Below, piece by piece: positions 1 through 8,006 of a DNA stretch of 64,000 nt. The notes below the pieces were generated by a model that did not search any database, was not told the DNA's origin, and saw only the letters and a list, made by a program, of their open reading frames with translations. The position numbers were made by a program, and so were the translations under genes. The stretch's first letter is position 1. Every line of letters begins with the position of its first letter. Origin of the DNA: Corynebacterium tuberculostearicum (GTDB taxonomy: Bacteria; Actinomycetota; Actinomycetes; Mycobacteriales; Mycobacteriaceae); NCBI RefSeq assembly GCF_016127015.1, contig NZ_CP065972.1:1736001-1800000 (forward strand), written 5' to 3'.

Positions 1-330
1 CGTCCAAAAAATTACTACAAAGAAAAAATACAGTTCCCTCAACCCGACGGGGTCAAAAAGAGGAAACCAAAAAAGTTGAACACAATCACATGCCAACCAA
101 TCCATCTCAATGCAGCCGAAACACCAAACAGCATTCAAAAAGGCACGTGTTCCACATACCCAACCGGCACACACCAACCAACAAACCACTAAGCCTGCTG
201 GCAGACAAACCAATCAACACACAACCATGCACACAAAAAATAAAAAGTACATTGGCACACTATTGAGTTCTCAAACATCATCCACACACCCCAAGAAAAT
301 TAACTTTCCGTTAACCTCTCGTTGGCGGCT
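1..330 (-). other. 16S rRNA leader region, structural gene outside window
   Basis: The minus strand from about 330 to 1 is T/G-rich and has no credible gene. At 275-252 it reads TTTGAGAACTCAATAGTGTG, a block conserved in actinobacterial rRNA leaders as an antitermination/processing signal. The murA-then-rrn order is also typical of mycobacteria and relatives. The mature 16S end is not inside the window; I infer it begins shortly left of base 1. An 81-codon frame on the plus strand here is fortuitous. Confidence 0.8.
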
Positions 331-336
331 CGTACA

Positions 337-365
337 AACTTACTCAACTCAATGAACCCTGTCAA
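337..365 (-). promoter_or_regulatory. rRNA operon promoter, leftward
   Basis: Read on the minus strand, TTGACA (365-360) is followed after exactly 17 nt by TAAGTT (342-337). This is a near-consensus sigma-70-type promoter pointing left. It lies just beyond the murA terminator and upstream of a conserved rRNA leader box, so it most likely drives an rRNA operon outside the window. Other rrn promoters may exist; I saw no second one as good. Confidence 0.75.
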
Positions 366-467
366 ATCATCGAACCAAGTCCGCACCAAATTCGCTCAAA
401 AGTAACCTCCCGGCTACCTCGCGGCGACTTGGATTAATGTAGTCCAACCCCACCAACAATGACAAAT

Positions 468-500
468 CCCCAGCACACAATGGAAAACGGTGTGCTGGGG
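468..500 (-). terminator. murA terminator
   Basis: Perfect 11-bp inverted repeat CCCCAGCACAC / GTGTGCTGGGG (468-478, 490-500), just after the murA stop. On the minus strand it is followed by ATTTGTCATTG. It separates murA from the rRNA promoter. Confidence 0.7.
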
Positions 501-506
501 GCGTCG

Positions 507-1775
507 TTAAAAGAGCTCTTCTTCTTGAGTTCTTTCAATTGTGGCGCCGAGGCGCTGCAGGTTTTCTACAAAGTTGGGATATCCGCGGTCGATGTGGAAG
601 ACATCGTGGACCGTAGTCGTCTCATCCGCACACAATGCAGAAAGTACAAGACCCGCACCTGCACGGATATCGGAACTCCATACGTGAGTAGAAGAGAGTC
701 GTTCTTTACCGCGGACTACTACATGGTGACCGTCAACCTGGGCGTCGGCACCCAGGCGCAGCATTTCATCTACAAAGCGGAAGCGGGATTCAAAGACATT
801 CTCCGTAATGACGGTCGTTCCGTCCGCAATGGCAGAGATGCCAATAGCCATCGGCTGCAGGTCGGTGGGGAATCCCGGAAATGGCAGGGTCTGGTAGTCC
901 ACAGCCTGTGGTCGCTGATCCATGCGCACGCGGAAGCCATTCTCATAAGTCTCTAGTTCCGCGCCGGCAGACTTCAGCTTTTCTAGCGGCAAGTGCAGGT
1001 GGCGCGGGGAAATTCCACCCACGGTGATATCGCCCTGGGTCATAGCGGCGGCATACGCCCAAGTGCCTGCCACAATTCGGTCACCAATAACCTCATGCTG
1101 GGTGGGCTGCAGCTTATCGACGCCGCGGATAGTCACCACCGAGCTTCCCTCGCCCTCGATATCGGCACCCATGGACTTGAGCATGGTGCACAGATCGACG
1201 ATCTCCGGCTCGCGAGCCGCGTTATGGAGAACGGTTTCCCCTTCGGCGAGGACCGCAGCGGTAAGAATATTTTCGGTAGCGCCTACGGACGGGAAGTCCA
1301 GGCGGATATTCGCACCTCGCAGGTGCGTAGCCTCTGCCACGACGGCACCGTGTTCAATACGGGTGGTGGCGCCGAGCTTTTCTAGGCCGGTTTGGTGCAT
1401 ATCGAGCGGGCGGGAACCAATCGCGTCACCACCAGGCAACGCTACCTTCGCGTGGCCACAGCGGGAGGTCAAAGGCCCGAGCACGCAGACGGATGCGCGG
1501 AATTGGCGGACCGCGTCAAAATCCGCGTTGGATTGCGGCTGTGCAGGGGTAGTAATCCGAACCTCAGAGCCCTCGATGACTACCTCGCAGCCGAGCCCCT
1601 CGAGAACCTTCTTCATGAGGGGGACGTCCAGAATTTCTGGGCAGTTCGTCAGCGTCGTAGTGCCCTCCGCCAGCAAGGATGCGGCCATGAGCTTCAAGAC
1701 GCTATTTTTCGCGCCATCTACTTTAACGGTGCCCTCTAGGCGGGCACCGCCGGAAACAATTAACTGATCTTTCAC
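507..1775 (-). CDS. murA: UDP-N-acetylglucosamine 1-carboxyvinyltransferase MurA
   Basis: Cytoplasmic enzyme of the first committed step of peptidoglycan synthesis: it transfers enolpyruvate from PEP to UDP-GlcNAc. The 422-residue product is full length for the family. The conserved VDGAKNS lysine is K23. The active-site loop reads [10 protein letters not shown], with aspartate (D117) where most bacterial MurA proteins have the catalytic cysteine. The Asp form is known in mycobacteria and chlamydiae and gives intrinsic insensitivity to fosfomycin, which alkylates the cysteine. The gene stands between ramA (21 nt upstream, same strand) and an rRNA promoter, and ends in its own terminator. Confidence 0.97.
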   Translation of the reverse strand: MKDQLIVSGGARLEGTVKVDGAKNSVLKLMAASLLAEGTTTLTNCPEILDVPLMKKVLEGLGCEVVIEGSEVRITTPAQPQSNADFDAVRQFRASVCVLGPLTSRCGHAKVALPGGDAIGSRPLDMHQTGLEKLGATTRIEHGAVVAEATHLRGANIRLDFPSVGATENILTAAVLAEGETVLHNAAREPEIVDLCTMLKSMGADIEGEGSSVVTIRGVDKLQPTQHEVIGDRIVAGTWAYAAAMTQGDITVGGISPRHLHLPLEKLKSAGAELETYENGFRVRMDQRPQAVDYQTLPFPGFPTDLQPMAIGISAIADGTTVITENVFESRFRFVDEMLRLGADAQVDGHHVVVRGKERLSSTHVWSSDIRAGAGLVLSALCADETTTVHDVFHIDRGYPNFVENLQRLGATIERTQEEELF

Positions 1776-1796
1776 AACTGCCTACGCTACCGGTTC

Positions 1797-2636
1797 TTAA
1801 GGCAATGCGCCGATACGACGAGCGGCATTAACCGCCTCGTAGCGGGTGTGCGCACCGAGTTTGCGCATTACCGAGCGCAAATAAGACTTCACGGTTTCTG
1901 CGCCGATTCCCATTTCCTCAGCTGCTTCTACGTTGGTATGGCCTAGGGCCACACAAGAGAGAACGTCGAGTTCGCGGGCGGAGAGCTTGGTGGATTGCTT
2001 CACGCGCACCGGCGAGACCATCTGGTCACACAACGTCTCTAGCTCCTTGCGCAGTTCTTCGTCTTCTACGCGGTTGGCCAGCATACGCAGCTTGGAGTGA
2101 GTGGAACGGACCTGCTCCCACTCGGCACCGTTCATGACGTGGCCGCGGGCGGCTCCGCCCTTGGACCCATCGGCACGTCGCATGGCGGAATTAACGGCTA
2201 AGTCTTGCTCGAGGGTGCGCGCGGTCATCGTCACTTCTTCAATGACCTTGTCGCCCAAACGAACTGGGGAGTGAACGCCGACGTAGAGGACACCGCGAAT
2301 TTCGCGCTGCACAGTAACGGGCACGGCCACAATGGAGTGCAGGCCCTCGTCCTGAATTACGCGGTCGTTCTCGTGCGAGATGGTGGTGGCACGCGTGTAG
2401 TCGGATACACCTACCGCACGGCGAGTGCTGACCACTCGCCCACCTACACCGACGCCGGAGTCAATGATCAGATTCTGCAGCGCTGGGGTGCGTAGCCCCA
2501 CCCACTGTGTGATCTGCAGGCGATTATCGGGCAGCAGCGTGGCGTACATCGTCACCGGAATACCTGTAGCGGTCTTCAGGGACGACAGGGCCGCGCGTAC
2601 GGATTCTTCATCATCTTTGAGGCGATGCGACTCCAT
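1797..2636 (-). CDS. ramA: LuxR-type acetate regulator RamA
   Basis: Master regulator of acetate and central carbon metabolism in corynebacteria. The 279-residue protein has an N-terminal GAF-like sensor part (about 1-150) and a C-terminal LuxR helix-turn-helix (about 215-279) with the typical LSARELDVLSCVALG and AETVKSYLRSVMRKLGAHTR stretches. From memory it aligns almost throughout with C. glutamicum RamA (282 aa). I chose the ATG at 2636, which gives the MESHRLKDDE start and has GAGGAA about 9 nt upstream; a longer in-frame start at 2711 lacks this support. Probable RamA boxes in its own upstream region suggest autoregulation. Confidence 0.95.
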   Translation of the reverse strand: MESHRLKDDEESVRAALSSLKTATGIPVTMYATLLPDNRLQITQWVGLRTPALQNLIIDSGVGVGGRVVSTRRAVGVSDYTRATTISHENDRVIQDEGLHSIVAVPVTVQREIRGVLYVGVHSPVRLGDKVIEEVTMTARTLEQDLAVNSAMRRADGSKGGAARGHVMNGAEWEQVRSTHSKLRMLANRVEDEELRKELETLCDQMVSPVRVKQSTKLSARELDVLSCVALGHTNVEAAEEMGIGAETVKSYLRSVMRKLGAHTRYEAVNAARRIGALP

Positions 2637-2652
2637 GAGACTCTTTCCTCGT

Positions 2653-2742
2653 CGGGGGTAACCAAGTAGGTGTACCCGTCCTCCCCCGGGAATTTGGGGA
2701 TCAGCGGGCAACTGAGTGGAAGTATAGACAGCATGTGGGGGT
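2653..2742 (-). promoter_or_regulatory. ramA upstream region with RamA-box-like sites
   Basis: Two runs fit the published RamA half-site pattern (C or T, then G4-6, then T): CGGGGGT at 2653-2659 and TGGGGGT at 2736-2742. A possible leftward -10 box TATACT lies at 2726-2721, between them. This would fit autoregulation. The runs are short, so chance occurrence in a G-rich stretch is possible. Confidence 0.45.
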
Positions 2743-2816
2743 AATTCGAAATCGCCCTCGGCTTATCCGGCGCTGCAATCCCACATGGAATGCCCGAATG
2801 CCCGGTCTAGAATTTA

Positions 2817-2832
2817 TATACTGACTGGTCTA
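2817..2832 (+). promoter_or_regulatory. McbR-box-like site before cysK
   Basis: TATAC-N6-GTCTA at 2817-2832 differs by one base from the McbR consensus TAGAC-N6-GTCTA. McbR is the TetR-type repressor of methionine/cysteine genes in C. glutamicum, and cysK is a known target there. The location about 70 nt before the cysK start is suitable. The site call is an inference from pattern matching. Confidence 0.6.
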
Positions 2833-2900
2833 CTTGTGTAGTGTACGCTTGCGTTGTACGCGATTTGAACCCAAATCTGATTCCCAAAGGAGTCCACAGA

Positions 2901-3836
2901 ATGGCTGTCTACAACAACATTATGGAAACCATCGGCGGCACCCCGCTGGTCCGCCTGAACCGTCTCACCGAGGGCAAGGGCGCCACCGTGCTTGCCAAGG
3001 TTGAGTCCTTTAACCCGGCCAACTCCGTGAAGGACCGCATCGGCAAGGCCATCGTCGCAGCGGCCGAGAAGTCCGGCCAGCTCAAGCCAGGCGGCACCAT
3101 CGTGGAGGCCACCTCCGGCAACACCGGCATCGCCCTAGCCCTGGCTGGCGCCACCTTGGGCTACAAGGTCATCCTGACCATGCCGGAGACCATGTCCAAC
3201 GAGCGCAAGGTGCTGCTGCGTGCTTACGGCGCAGAAATCGTGCTAACCCCGGGTGCGGCGGGAATGCAGGGCGCCGTCGACAAGGCGAATGAAATTGTCG
3301 CCGAGACCGATAACGCCATCCTGGCTGCACAGTTCGCTAACGAGGCGAACCCGAAGATTCACGAGGAAACCACCGGCCCTGAGATTTGGGAAGACGCAGA
3401 GGGCAAGGTTGACGCCTTCGTTGCTGGCGTAGGCACCGGCGGCACCGTTACCGGTGTGGGCCGCTTCCTGAAGTCCAAGAACCCAGACCTGCACTTGGCT
3501 GCAGTAGAGCCGTCCGACTCCCCTGTTCTGTCTGAAGGCCACGCTGGCCCGCACAAGATTCAGGGCATCGGCGCTAACTTCGTTCCTGAGGTACTTGATC
3601 GCGAGCTTCTCGACGAAGTCTTTACGGCCACCACCGAGGAGTCCATCAAGACATCCCGCGACCTGGCTACCCAGGAAGGCCTGCTGGTTGGTATCTCCGC
3701 CGGCGCTAACGTTTCCGCAGCTCTCAAGCTGGCGGAGCGCCCAGAGTTCGAGGGCAAGACTATCGTGGTTGTCCTGCCGGACTTCGGTGAGCGCTACGTC
3801 TCCACCATCCTCTTCGAGGACATCCGCGAAGCTTAA
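2901..3836 (+). CDS. cysK: cysteine synthase (O-acetylserine sulfhydrylase) CysK
   Basis: PLP enzyme that joins O-acetylserine and sulfide to give cysteine. The 311-residue product shows the PLP lysine in NSVKDRIG (K44), the substrate loop TSGNTG, and the phosphate-binding GTGGTVTG loop. I chose ATG 2901 because AAAGGAG lies 9-10 nt upstream and the product then starts like other CysK proteins; the frame is open to 2841. A strong terminator follows, then cysE, its usual pathway partner. An McbR-like box upstream suggests repression when sulfur amino acids are plentiful. Confidence 0.97.
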   Translation: MAVYNNIMETIGGTPLVRLNRLTEGKGATVLAKVESFNPANSVKDRIGKAIVAAAEKSGQLKPGGTIVEATSGNTGIALALAGATLGYKVILTMPETMSNERKVLLRAYGAEIVLTPGAAGMQGAVDKANEIVAETDNAILAAQFANEANPKIHEETTGPEIWEDAEGKVDAFVAGVGTGGTVTGVGRFLKSKNPDLHLAAVEPSDSPVLSEGHAGPHKIQGIGANFVPEVLDRELLDEVFTATTEESIKTSRDLATQEGLLVGISAGANVSAALKLAERPEFEGKTIVVVLPDFGERYVSTILFEDIREA

Positions 3837-3856
3837 ATGACTCCGCTTGAATAAAA

Positions 3857-3887
3857 GCACCCGCCAACCTTGGCGGGTGCCTTTTTT
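3857..3887 (+). terminator. cysK terminator
   Basis: Perfect 10-bp stem GCACCCGCCA / TGGCGGGTGC (3857-3866, 3871-3880) followed by CTTTTTT. A textbook Rho-independent terminator between cysK and cysE. Confidence 0.9.
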
Positions 3888-3894
3888 ATGCCAG

Positions 3895-3906
3895 TACTAT
3901 GTGAGC
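3895..3906 (+). promoter_or_regulatory. -10 box of cysE, leaderless start
   Basis: TACTAT (3895-3900) lies 6 nt before the ATG at 3907 and no ribosome site is visible. This spacing suggests transcription begins at the A of the start codon. A weak -35 (TTGGCG, 3870-3875) would overlap the cysK terminator. Confidence 0.55.
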
Positions 3907-4470
3907 ATGAACATTATGAGCTACATCCGCGAAGACTTAGCGAATGCTAGAGATCACGATCCGGCCGCGCGTGGCGACGTCGAAAATGCAGTTGTTTATT
4001 CCGGTCTCCACGCGGTGTGGTCTCACCGCATTTCGCACTGGATGTGGAAGCGTGGCCTGCGCGGACCCGCACGCATCTTGGCGCAGATTAACCGCTTCTT
4101 TACCGGCGTGGAAATCCACCCAGGCGCAACTATCGGCCGCCGCTTCTTTATTGACCATGGCATGGGCATCGTCATTGGTGAAACCGCAGAGATTGGCGAT
4201 GGTGTCATGCTCTACCACGGTGTCACCCTCGGCGGCCAGGTCCTTACCCAAACCAAACGCCACCCCACTGTCGAAGACAATGTGACCATCGGTGCGGGCG
4301 CCAAGGTGCTCGGCCCCATTACGATCGGTGAAGGATCGGCCATTGGCGCCAATGCCGTGGTGACGAAGGACGTTCCGGCCGAAAATATCGCGGTGGGCAT
4401 TCCGGCCAAGAACCGTCCGCGCAACCCGAATGAACGCATTAAACTGGTCGACCCTGACTACTACATCTAA
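3907..4470 (+). CDS. cysE: serine O-acetyltransferase CysE
   Basis: Makes O-acetylserine from serine and acetyl-CoA, the substrate of CysK just upstream. The 187-residue protein is of the short bacterial type: an N-terminal helical part ([11 protein letters not shown]... about 4-60), then left-handed beta-helix hexapeptide repeats from about 70 to 165, including the signature [18 protein letters not shown] and the [13 protein letters not shown] repeats. The ATG at 3907 follows a -10 box by 6 nt; a second ATG at 3916 is possible. The tail ends in a tyrosine/isoleucine motif (DPDYYI), reminiscent of the CysE C-terminus that docks into CysK; this last point is inference. Confidence 0.96.
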   Translation: MNIMSYIREDLANARDHDPAARGDVENAVVYSGLHAVWSHRISHWMWKRGLRGPARILAQINRFFTGVEIHPGATIGRRFFIDHGMGIVIGETAEIGDGVMLYHGVTLGGQVLTQTKRHPTVEDNVTIGAGAKVLGPITIGEGSAIGANAVVTKDVPAENIAVGIPAKNRPRNPNERIKLVDPDYYI

Positions 4471-4481
4471 ATTCTCTCCCG

Positions 4482-4511
4482 GCGGCTCACAGGCTACTGT
4501 GGGCCGCTTTT
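4482..4511. terminator. convergent terminator, cysE / GNAT gene
   Basis: Stem GCGGCTCACAG / CTGTGGGCCGC (4482-4492, 4497-4507) with one mismatch, followed by TTTTA on the plus strand and by AATTT on the other. It lies between two convergent genes and could serve both. Confidence 0.75.
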
Positions 4512-4800
4512 ATATGCCTTCTGCGCGCAGCAGATCGCGGTATTCGGGGTTCTTATCTATAAAGTGCGCCACGGCGGAGCAGGAAGCAATGACGTGCTTG
4601 CCGACGCCCCGGGCGTCGGCAAGCGCGGTCTTAATCAGCGGCGCTGACAATCCTTGGCCACGGAAAGCATCCTTGATGACCGTGTGGTTGAACTCGCGCG
4701 TCGTGCCGGCATCTACGTAGTGGCACGCGCCCGCCTCGACGCCGTGCACGGTAAGGACGTAGCGGGACCTATCTGGCTGGTGTGCAATAGCATGTTCCAT
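4510..4800 (-). CDS. small GNAT-family N-acetyltransferase (YidJ-like)
   Basis: A 96-residue protein of the short GNAT subgroup (GNAT_acetyltr_2 type). Visible marks are the acetyl-CoA-binding stretch VIKDAFRGQGLSAPLIKTAL (about 41-60) and the C-terminal SCSAVAHFIDKNPEYRDLL that typifies this subgroup. The substrate is unknown. It converges on cysE and shares the terminator; there is no operon partner. Confidence 0.85.
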   Translation of the reverse strand: MEHAIAHQPDRSRYVLTVHGVEAGACHYVDAGTTREFNHTVIKDAFRGQGLSAPLIKTALADARGVGKHVIASCSAVAHFIDKNPEYRDLLRAEGI

Positions 4801-4814
4801 GTGCCCATACTAAG

Positions 4815-4843
4815 CAAAAATGGCCCCTCTTACGAGGAGCCAT
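4815..4843 (-). terminator. terminator of tRNA-Asp/tRNA-Phe unit
   Basis: Stem ATGGCCCCTC / GAGGAGCCAT (4820-4829, 4834-4843); on the minus strand it is followed by TTTTTGC. Confidence 0.85.
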
Positions 4844-4848
4844 TATTG

Positions 4849-4921
4849 TGGCCAGAGCCAGGATCGAACTGGCGACCCCACACTTTTCAGGCGTGTGCTC
4901 TACCGACTGAGCTATCTGGCC
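4849..4921 (-). tRNA. tRNA-Phe (GAA)
   Basis: The minus strand folds as a 73-nt cloverleaf. Acceptor GGCCAGA pairs with TCTGGCC, the D-arm reads TAGCTCAGTCGGTAGAGC, and the anticodon loop CTGAAAA gives GAA. The T-loop is GGTTCGA-like (AGTTCGATC). CCA is not encoded. It lies 19 nt downstream of a tRNA-Asp gene and shares its terminator. A small hairpin (GAAACC-cgaa-GGTTTC, 4923-4938) sits in the spacer. Confidence 0.95.
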
Positions 4922-4940
4922 AGAAACCCGAAGGTTTCCG

Positions 4941-5014
4941 CGACCCTGACGGGACTTGAACCCGCGACCTCCGCCGTGACAGGGCGGCGCGCTAACCAAC
5001 TGCGCCACAGGGCC
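4941..5014 (-). tRNA. tRNA-Asp (GTC), copy 1
   Basis: 74-nt cloverleaf with acceptor GGCCCTG paired to CAGGGTC, anticodon loop CTGTCAC (GTC) and T-loop GGTTCAAGT. It is first in a leftward pair with tRNA-Phe. It is identical to the copy at 5501-5574 except for one acceptor-stem base pair. Confidence 0.95.
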
Positions 5015-5099
5015 ATTTTTAATTATGTGTGTGCTCTTGGGCACGGATAGACACTTTACAGAAGACTCCCAATACTCACCAAATCAGCACGTCAGAAAG

Positions 5100-5414
5100 C
5101 TATTTAGAGGTCTCCAGCGGATCTTTTCCACCCAAGTTCATCTCAAAGCGCTCATAGTCTTCCAGTGCAGCAAAGTGCCGCGAGTAAAGGTCGCAATCTC
5201 GGTCCACATGGCCGTAGAGAGCGGGTGCGACATCAACAATGTGACGCAACTTCAGCTCTTCATACTCTTGCTCGAGAGCCCGGTCAGCAACCTTGTGCTG
5301 CGCCTCCTCCTCTGAATCTGCGTAGACGAGGAAGATGTCTTCTCGGTAGAAATTCTTTAGCTCCGTATCCTGAGACGCGAGCTCAAAGACGACAATCCCT
5401 ACGTATGGTTCCAC
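5100..5414 (-). CDS. DUF4288-type small protein
   Basis: A 104-residue acidic protein. The pattern EDIFLVYADSEEEAQHKV followed by a late YSRHF motif resembles DUF4288 family members, whose function is unknown. It starts at GTG 5414 with AGAGGAG about 9 nt upstream. It sits alone between two near-identical tRNA-Asp genes on the same strand. No signal peptide or membrane segment is visible. The family call is from recall of the pattern, not a search. Confidence 0.65.
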   Translation of the reverse strand: MEPYVGIVVFELASQDTELKNFYREDIFLVYADSEEEAQHKVADRALEQEYEELKLRHIVDVAPALYGHVDRDCDLYSRHFAALEDYERFEMNLGGKDPLETSK

Positions 5415-5454
5415 AGCGCCAACTCCTCTTATTCTTTAGTTAGCGCCAGCGTAA

Positions 5455-5493
5455 CAAAACAAAAAAGCAGCAACCGCCGAAGCGATTGCTGCT
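5455..5493 (-). terminator. terminator of tRNA-Glu/tRNA-Asp unit
   Basis: Perfect stem AGCAGCAA / TTGCTGCT (5466-5473, 5486-5493); on the minus strand it runs into TTTTTTGTTTTG. Confidence 0.85.
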
Positions 5494-5500
5494 CATTCTG

Positions 5501-5574
5501 CGACCTTGACGGGACTTGAACCCGCGACCTCCGCCGTGACAGGGCGGCGCGCTAACCAACTGCGCCACAAGGCC
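5501..5574 (-). tRNA. tRNA-Asp (GTC), copy 2
   Basis: Same 74-nt tRNA as at 4941-5014. The acceptor stem is GGCCTTG/CAAGGTC: a C-G pair in copy 1 is a T-A pair here, so pairing is kept. It is preceded by tRNA-Glu on the same strand and followed by a terminator. Confidence 0.95.
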
Positions 5575-5612
5575 AATCGAATATCCAGTTCGAACCAACA
5601 CTTTCGTGTTGG

Positions 5613-5685
5613 TACCCCCAACGGGATTCGAACCCGTGCCGCTGCCGTGAAAGGGCAGTGTCCTAGGCCGCTAGACGATGGGGGC
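5613..5685 (-). tRNA. tRNA-Glu (TTC)
   Basis: 73-nt cloverleaf with acceptor GCCCCCA / TGGGGGT, anticodon loop CTTTCAC (TTC) and T-loop GGTTCGAATCC. It is first in the leftward tRNA-Glu/tRNA-Asp pair. A hairpin CCAACAC-tttc-GTGTTGG (5595-5612) fills the spacer and may aid processing. Confidence 0.95.
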
Positions 5686-5767
5686 CCGTCGCGCTAAGGC
5701 GACCTCTAGAAATATACTGGAGACCTCACCTAGTTACAAAATCGATCCCCCAGAAAGATTAGGAACC

Positions 5768-6100
5768 ATGTCTGACCAGCATCAAACGTGCTCCTGCCAC
5801 GAGCCGCACGTGCACGGATATAACGCGGATTCTAAGAGCAAGGATCGCTACCTTGCCCGACTCAAGCGCATTGAGGGGCAGGCGCGCGGCATTCACCGCA
5901 TGGTCGAGGAAGACCAATACTGCATCGACATCATTACCCAGATTTCGGCGGTGAAGTCGGCGCTGGAGAATGTCTCACTGGCGCTCCTAGAAGACCATAT
6001 TGAGCACTGTGTGGCCGGTGCCGCCGCCGAGGACGGTGAAGTAGCCACCGAGAAGCTAGAAGAGGCCATGCGCGCCATTAAGAAGATGGTGAAAAACTAA
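5768..6100 (+). CDS. CsoR-family metal-sensing repressor
   Basis: A 110-residue four-helix regulator. The CsoR/RcnR core is clear from about residue 25: RLKRIEGQARGIHRMVEED, then the thiolate/imidazole set C52, H77 and C81 (QYC... EDHIEHC), the Cu(I)-binding Cys-His-Cys arrangement of CsoR. The N-terminus adds a Cys/His-rich stretch (CSCHEPHVHG) that could also bind metal. ATG 5768 has AGGA 4-5 nt upstream. A rightward -10 box (TATACT, 5713-5718) lies upstream. No copper exporter or chaperone is adjacent, so the target is not evident. Confidence 0.88.
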   Translation: MSDQHQTCSCHEPHVHGYNADSKSKDRYLARLKRIEGQARGIHRMVEEDQYCIDIITQISAVKSALENVSLALLEDHIEHCVAGAAAEDGEVATEKLEEAMRAIKKMVKN

Positions 6101-6102
6101 AA

Positions 6103-6126
6103 GGAGCCACCCCAAAAGGTGGCTCC
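6103..6126. terminator. terminator between csoR-like gene and tRNA-Lys
   Basis: Perfect stem GGAGCCACC / GGTGGCTCC (6103-6111, 6118-6126). On the minus strand it is followed by TTTTAGTTTTTC, so it best fits the tRNA-Lys transcript; it may also stop the csoR-like gene. Confidence 0.75.
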
Positions 6127-6131
6127 AGTTG

Positions 6132-6204
6132 TGGGCCCTGTGGGGATCGAACCCACGACCTGCGGATTAAAAGTCCGTAGCTCTACCAACTGAGCTAAAG
6201 GCCC
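6132..6204 (-). tRNA. tRNA-Lys (TTT)
   Basis: 73-nt cloverleaf with acceptor GGGCCTT / AGGGCCC, D-arm TAGCTCAGTTGGTAGAGC, anticodon loop CTTTTAA (TTT) and T-loop GGTTCGATCC. Single gene with its own terminator. Confidence 0.95.
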
Positions 6205-6265
6205 AACGTCGCTACATTTTAGCGTGCGGTATTTGCAAAGTCCTAATTAGGGGGCGTCGGCAAGC

Positions 6266-6294
6266 AAAAGGCGCCCAGCTCGCCGCTGAGCGCC
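6266..6294 (-). terminator. actA terminator
   Basis: Stem GGCGCCCAGC / GCTGAGCGCC (6270-6279, 6285-6294, one mismatch) followed on the minus strand by TTTTGC, downstream of actA. Confidence 0.8.
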
Positions 6295-6312
6295 TGCCGG
6301 GGCGTGGCTACA

Positions 6313-7815
6313 TTAGCAGCGCATATCGCCCTTCTCCATGAAGCGAACCTGGAAGTCAAAGGCGGTCTTCAGGTCGTGCGGGGTGTGCTGGAACTTGTTT
6401 TCCTTGGCACGGTTGAAGTATTCCTCGAGCAACGGACGGTAATCCGGGTGCGCCACGGAGATAACCTTCTCCACGCGCTCCTTCGGCGCCAAGCCGCGCA
6501 GGTCGGCTACGCCGTACTCGGTAATGATGACCATGGTGTCGTGCTCGGTGTGGTCCGTGTGAGACACGAACGGAACCAGCGCGGAAATTGCGCCATCCTT
6601 AGCCACAGACGGGGAAACGAAGGTGGAGATATAAGCATTGCGGGTGAAGTCACCCGAGCCGCCGGTGCCGTTCATAATGCGGGAGCCGGACACGTTGGTG
6701 GAGTTGATATTGCCGTAGATATCGGCCTCAATCATGCCGTTGGAGGAAATCAAGCCGACGCGGCGGATGACCTCTGGGTGGTTGGAAACCTGCTGCGGAC
6801 GCAGGATGATGTGCTTACGGTAGCGCTCTGCCTCCTCATTCATCTTCTCCGCATAGTCCGGGGACAGCGCGAAGGAGGTGGCGGAAGCCATCGTCATCTT
6901 GCCCGCATCGATGAGATCGAGCATGCCGTCCTGAATGACCTCGGTATAGGCCTGAATATTCTCAAACTTGGAATCCAAAAGGCCGGCCATCACGGCGTTG
7001 GGGACGTTGCCCACGCCGGATTGCATGATGAACTTGTCATACTCAAGGCGACCAGCGGCGACCTCCCCCTCGAGGAACTCGATGAAGTTGGCGGCGATCT
7101 TCTCGGAAATCTCGTCCGGTTCCTTGAACGGCGCGTTGCGGTCCGGGGCATCAGTCTTAACCACTGCGACAACCTTGTCCTCCGGCACCTCCATGTAGGT
7201 GGTACCGATGCGGTCGCCCGGCTTAGTGATAGGGATTGGCTGGCGGTTAGGCAGCTTTTCAATGCGGTAGATATCGTGCATGCCCTCGAGGTTGATGGAC
7301 TGCCACTCATTGATCTCGATGATGATCTTATCGGCAGCCTCGATGAACTCGAGGTTATTGCCCACCGCGGAGGACGGCACCACGTGGCCTTCTTCGGTAA
7401 TGCGCACGGCCTCAATAATGGCTACCTGGAAGTCACCGTAGAAGCCCTGTTCTACCTGCTGGCCCGAGTGAGACAGGTGGATATCCTGGTAAAGCGCGGT
7501 GCCATCATTGAACTTCTTACGCAGGGTGGGATCGGAGTTATAAGGAGAGCGGAAGCGAATCGCTTCAGCTTCCGCCAGAACGCCATCGCAGTCCGGGGCG
7601 GTGGAAGCGCCGGAGAAGACGTCGATCTTAAATTCCTCGCCCTTTTCATGTAGAGCCTTGGCCTTCTCTGCAATGGCGGTGGGCAGACCCTTGGGGTAGC
7701 CAGCACCAGTGAAGCCGGAAATCCCCACGCGATCACCGTGGTTGACGTGCTGAGCAGCCTCTTCTGCGGAAACTACGAGCTTCTCGAATGGGGCATACGC
7801 GATTCTTTCGGACAA
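6313..7815 (-). CDS. actA: succinyl-CoA:acetate CoA-transferase / acetyl-CoA hydrolase family
   Basis: A 500-residue enzyme that moves CoA between acetate and an acyl-CoA (succinyl-CoA in C. glutamicum, where it is called ActA or Cat1). Conserved parts include GISGFTGAGYPKG near residue 35, IDVFSGAS, the GTGGSGDF loop, and TEYGVADLRGLAPKERV, which carries the catalytic glutamate region. The start is TTG at 7815, 8 nt after GGAGG, and gives the MSERIAYAPFE start. The gene is monocistronic. Acetate-type regulator boxes may lie upstream. Confidence 0.93.
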   Translation of the reverse strand: MSERIAYAPFEKLVVSAEEAAQHVNHGDRVGISGFTGAGYPKGLPTAIAEKAKALHEKGEEFKIDVFSGASTAPDCDGVLAEAEAIRFRSPYNSDPTLRKKFNDGTALYQDIHLSHSGQQVEQGFYGDFQVAIIEAVRITEEGHVVPSSAVGNNLEFIEAADKIIIEINEWQSINLEGMHDIYRIEKLPNRQPIPITKPGDRIGTTYMEVPEDKVVAVVKTDAPDRNAPFKEPDEISEKIAANFIEFLEGEVAAGRLEYDKFIMQSGVGNVPNAVMAGLLDSKFENIQAYTEVIQDGMLDLIDAGKMTMASATSFALSPDYAEKMNEEAERYRKHIILRPQQVSNHPEVIRRVGLISSNGMIEADIYGNINSTNVSGSRIMNGTGGSGDFTRNAYISTFVSPSVAKDGAISALVPFVSHTDHTEHDTMVIITEYGVADLRGLAPKERVEKVISVAHPDYRPLLEEYFNRAKENKFQHTPHDLKTAFDFQVRFMEKGDMRC

Positions 7816-7891
7816 GGGTAATCCTCCTTCATTAAGGGGCCAGCCAAAATAACGGCCGTCCTAAATAGTTACACAGCCCACATTAGCGAAT

Positions 7892-7932
7892 CTTTGCAAG
7901 ATTTCCACCGCTTTTGTGTGACCTCTACCCCA
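7892..7932 (-). promoter_or_regulatory. possible RamB/RamA sites upstream of actA
   Basis: CTTTGCAA at 7892-7899 matches the core of the RamB motif (AA/GAACTTTGCAAA), and ACCCCA at 7927-7932 fits a RamA half-site. Both lie in the actA-dusB divergent spacer. Motif matches are short, so this is tentative. Confidence 0.35.
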
Positions 7933-8006
7933 CAAAGCAAAAGTAGGGTACGGCGCCACTGTGGGCCCGGTTGCTATTTTCCCCCGTTAACTAGCACAAT
8001 TGGGGC

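Noticed and set aside
110..355. 81-codon plus-strand frame at the left edge
   Set aside because: It overlaps the rRNA leader and promoter, is extremely Thr/Gln/Asn/Lys-rich and has no ribosome site.
6304..7653. 449-codon frame opposite actA
   Set aside because: Shadow frame of a well-conserved gene; common in GC-rich DNA.
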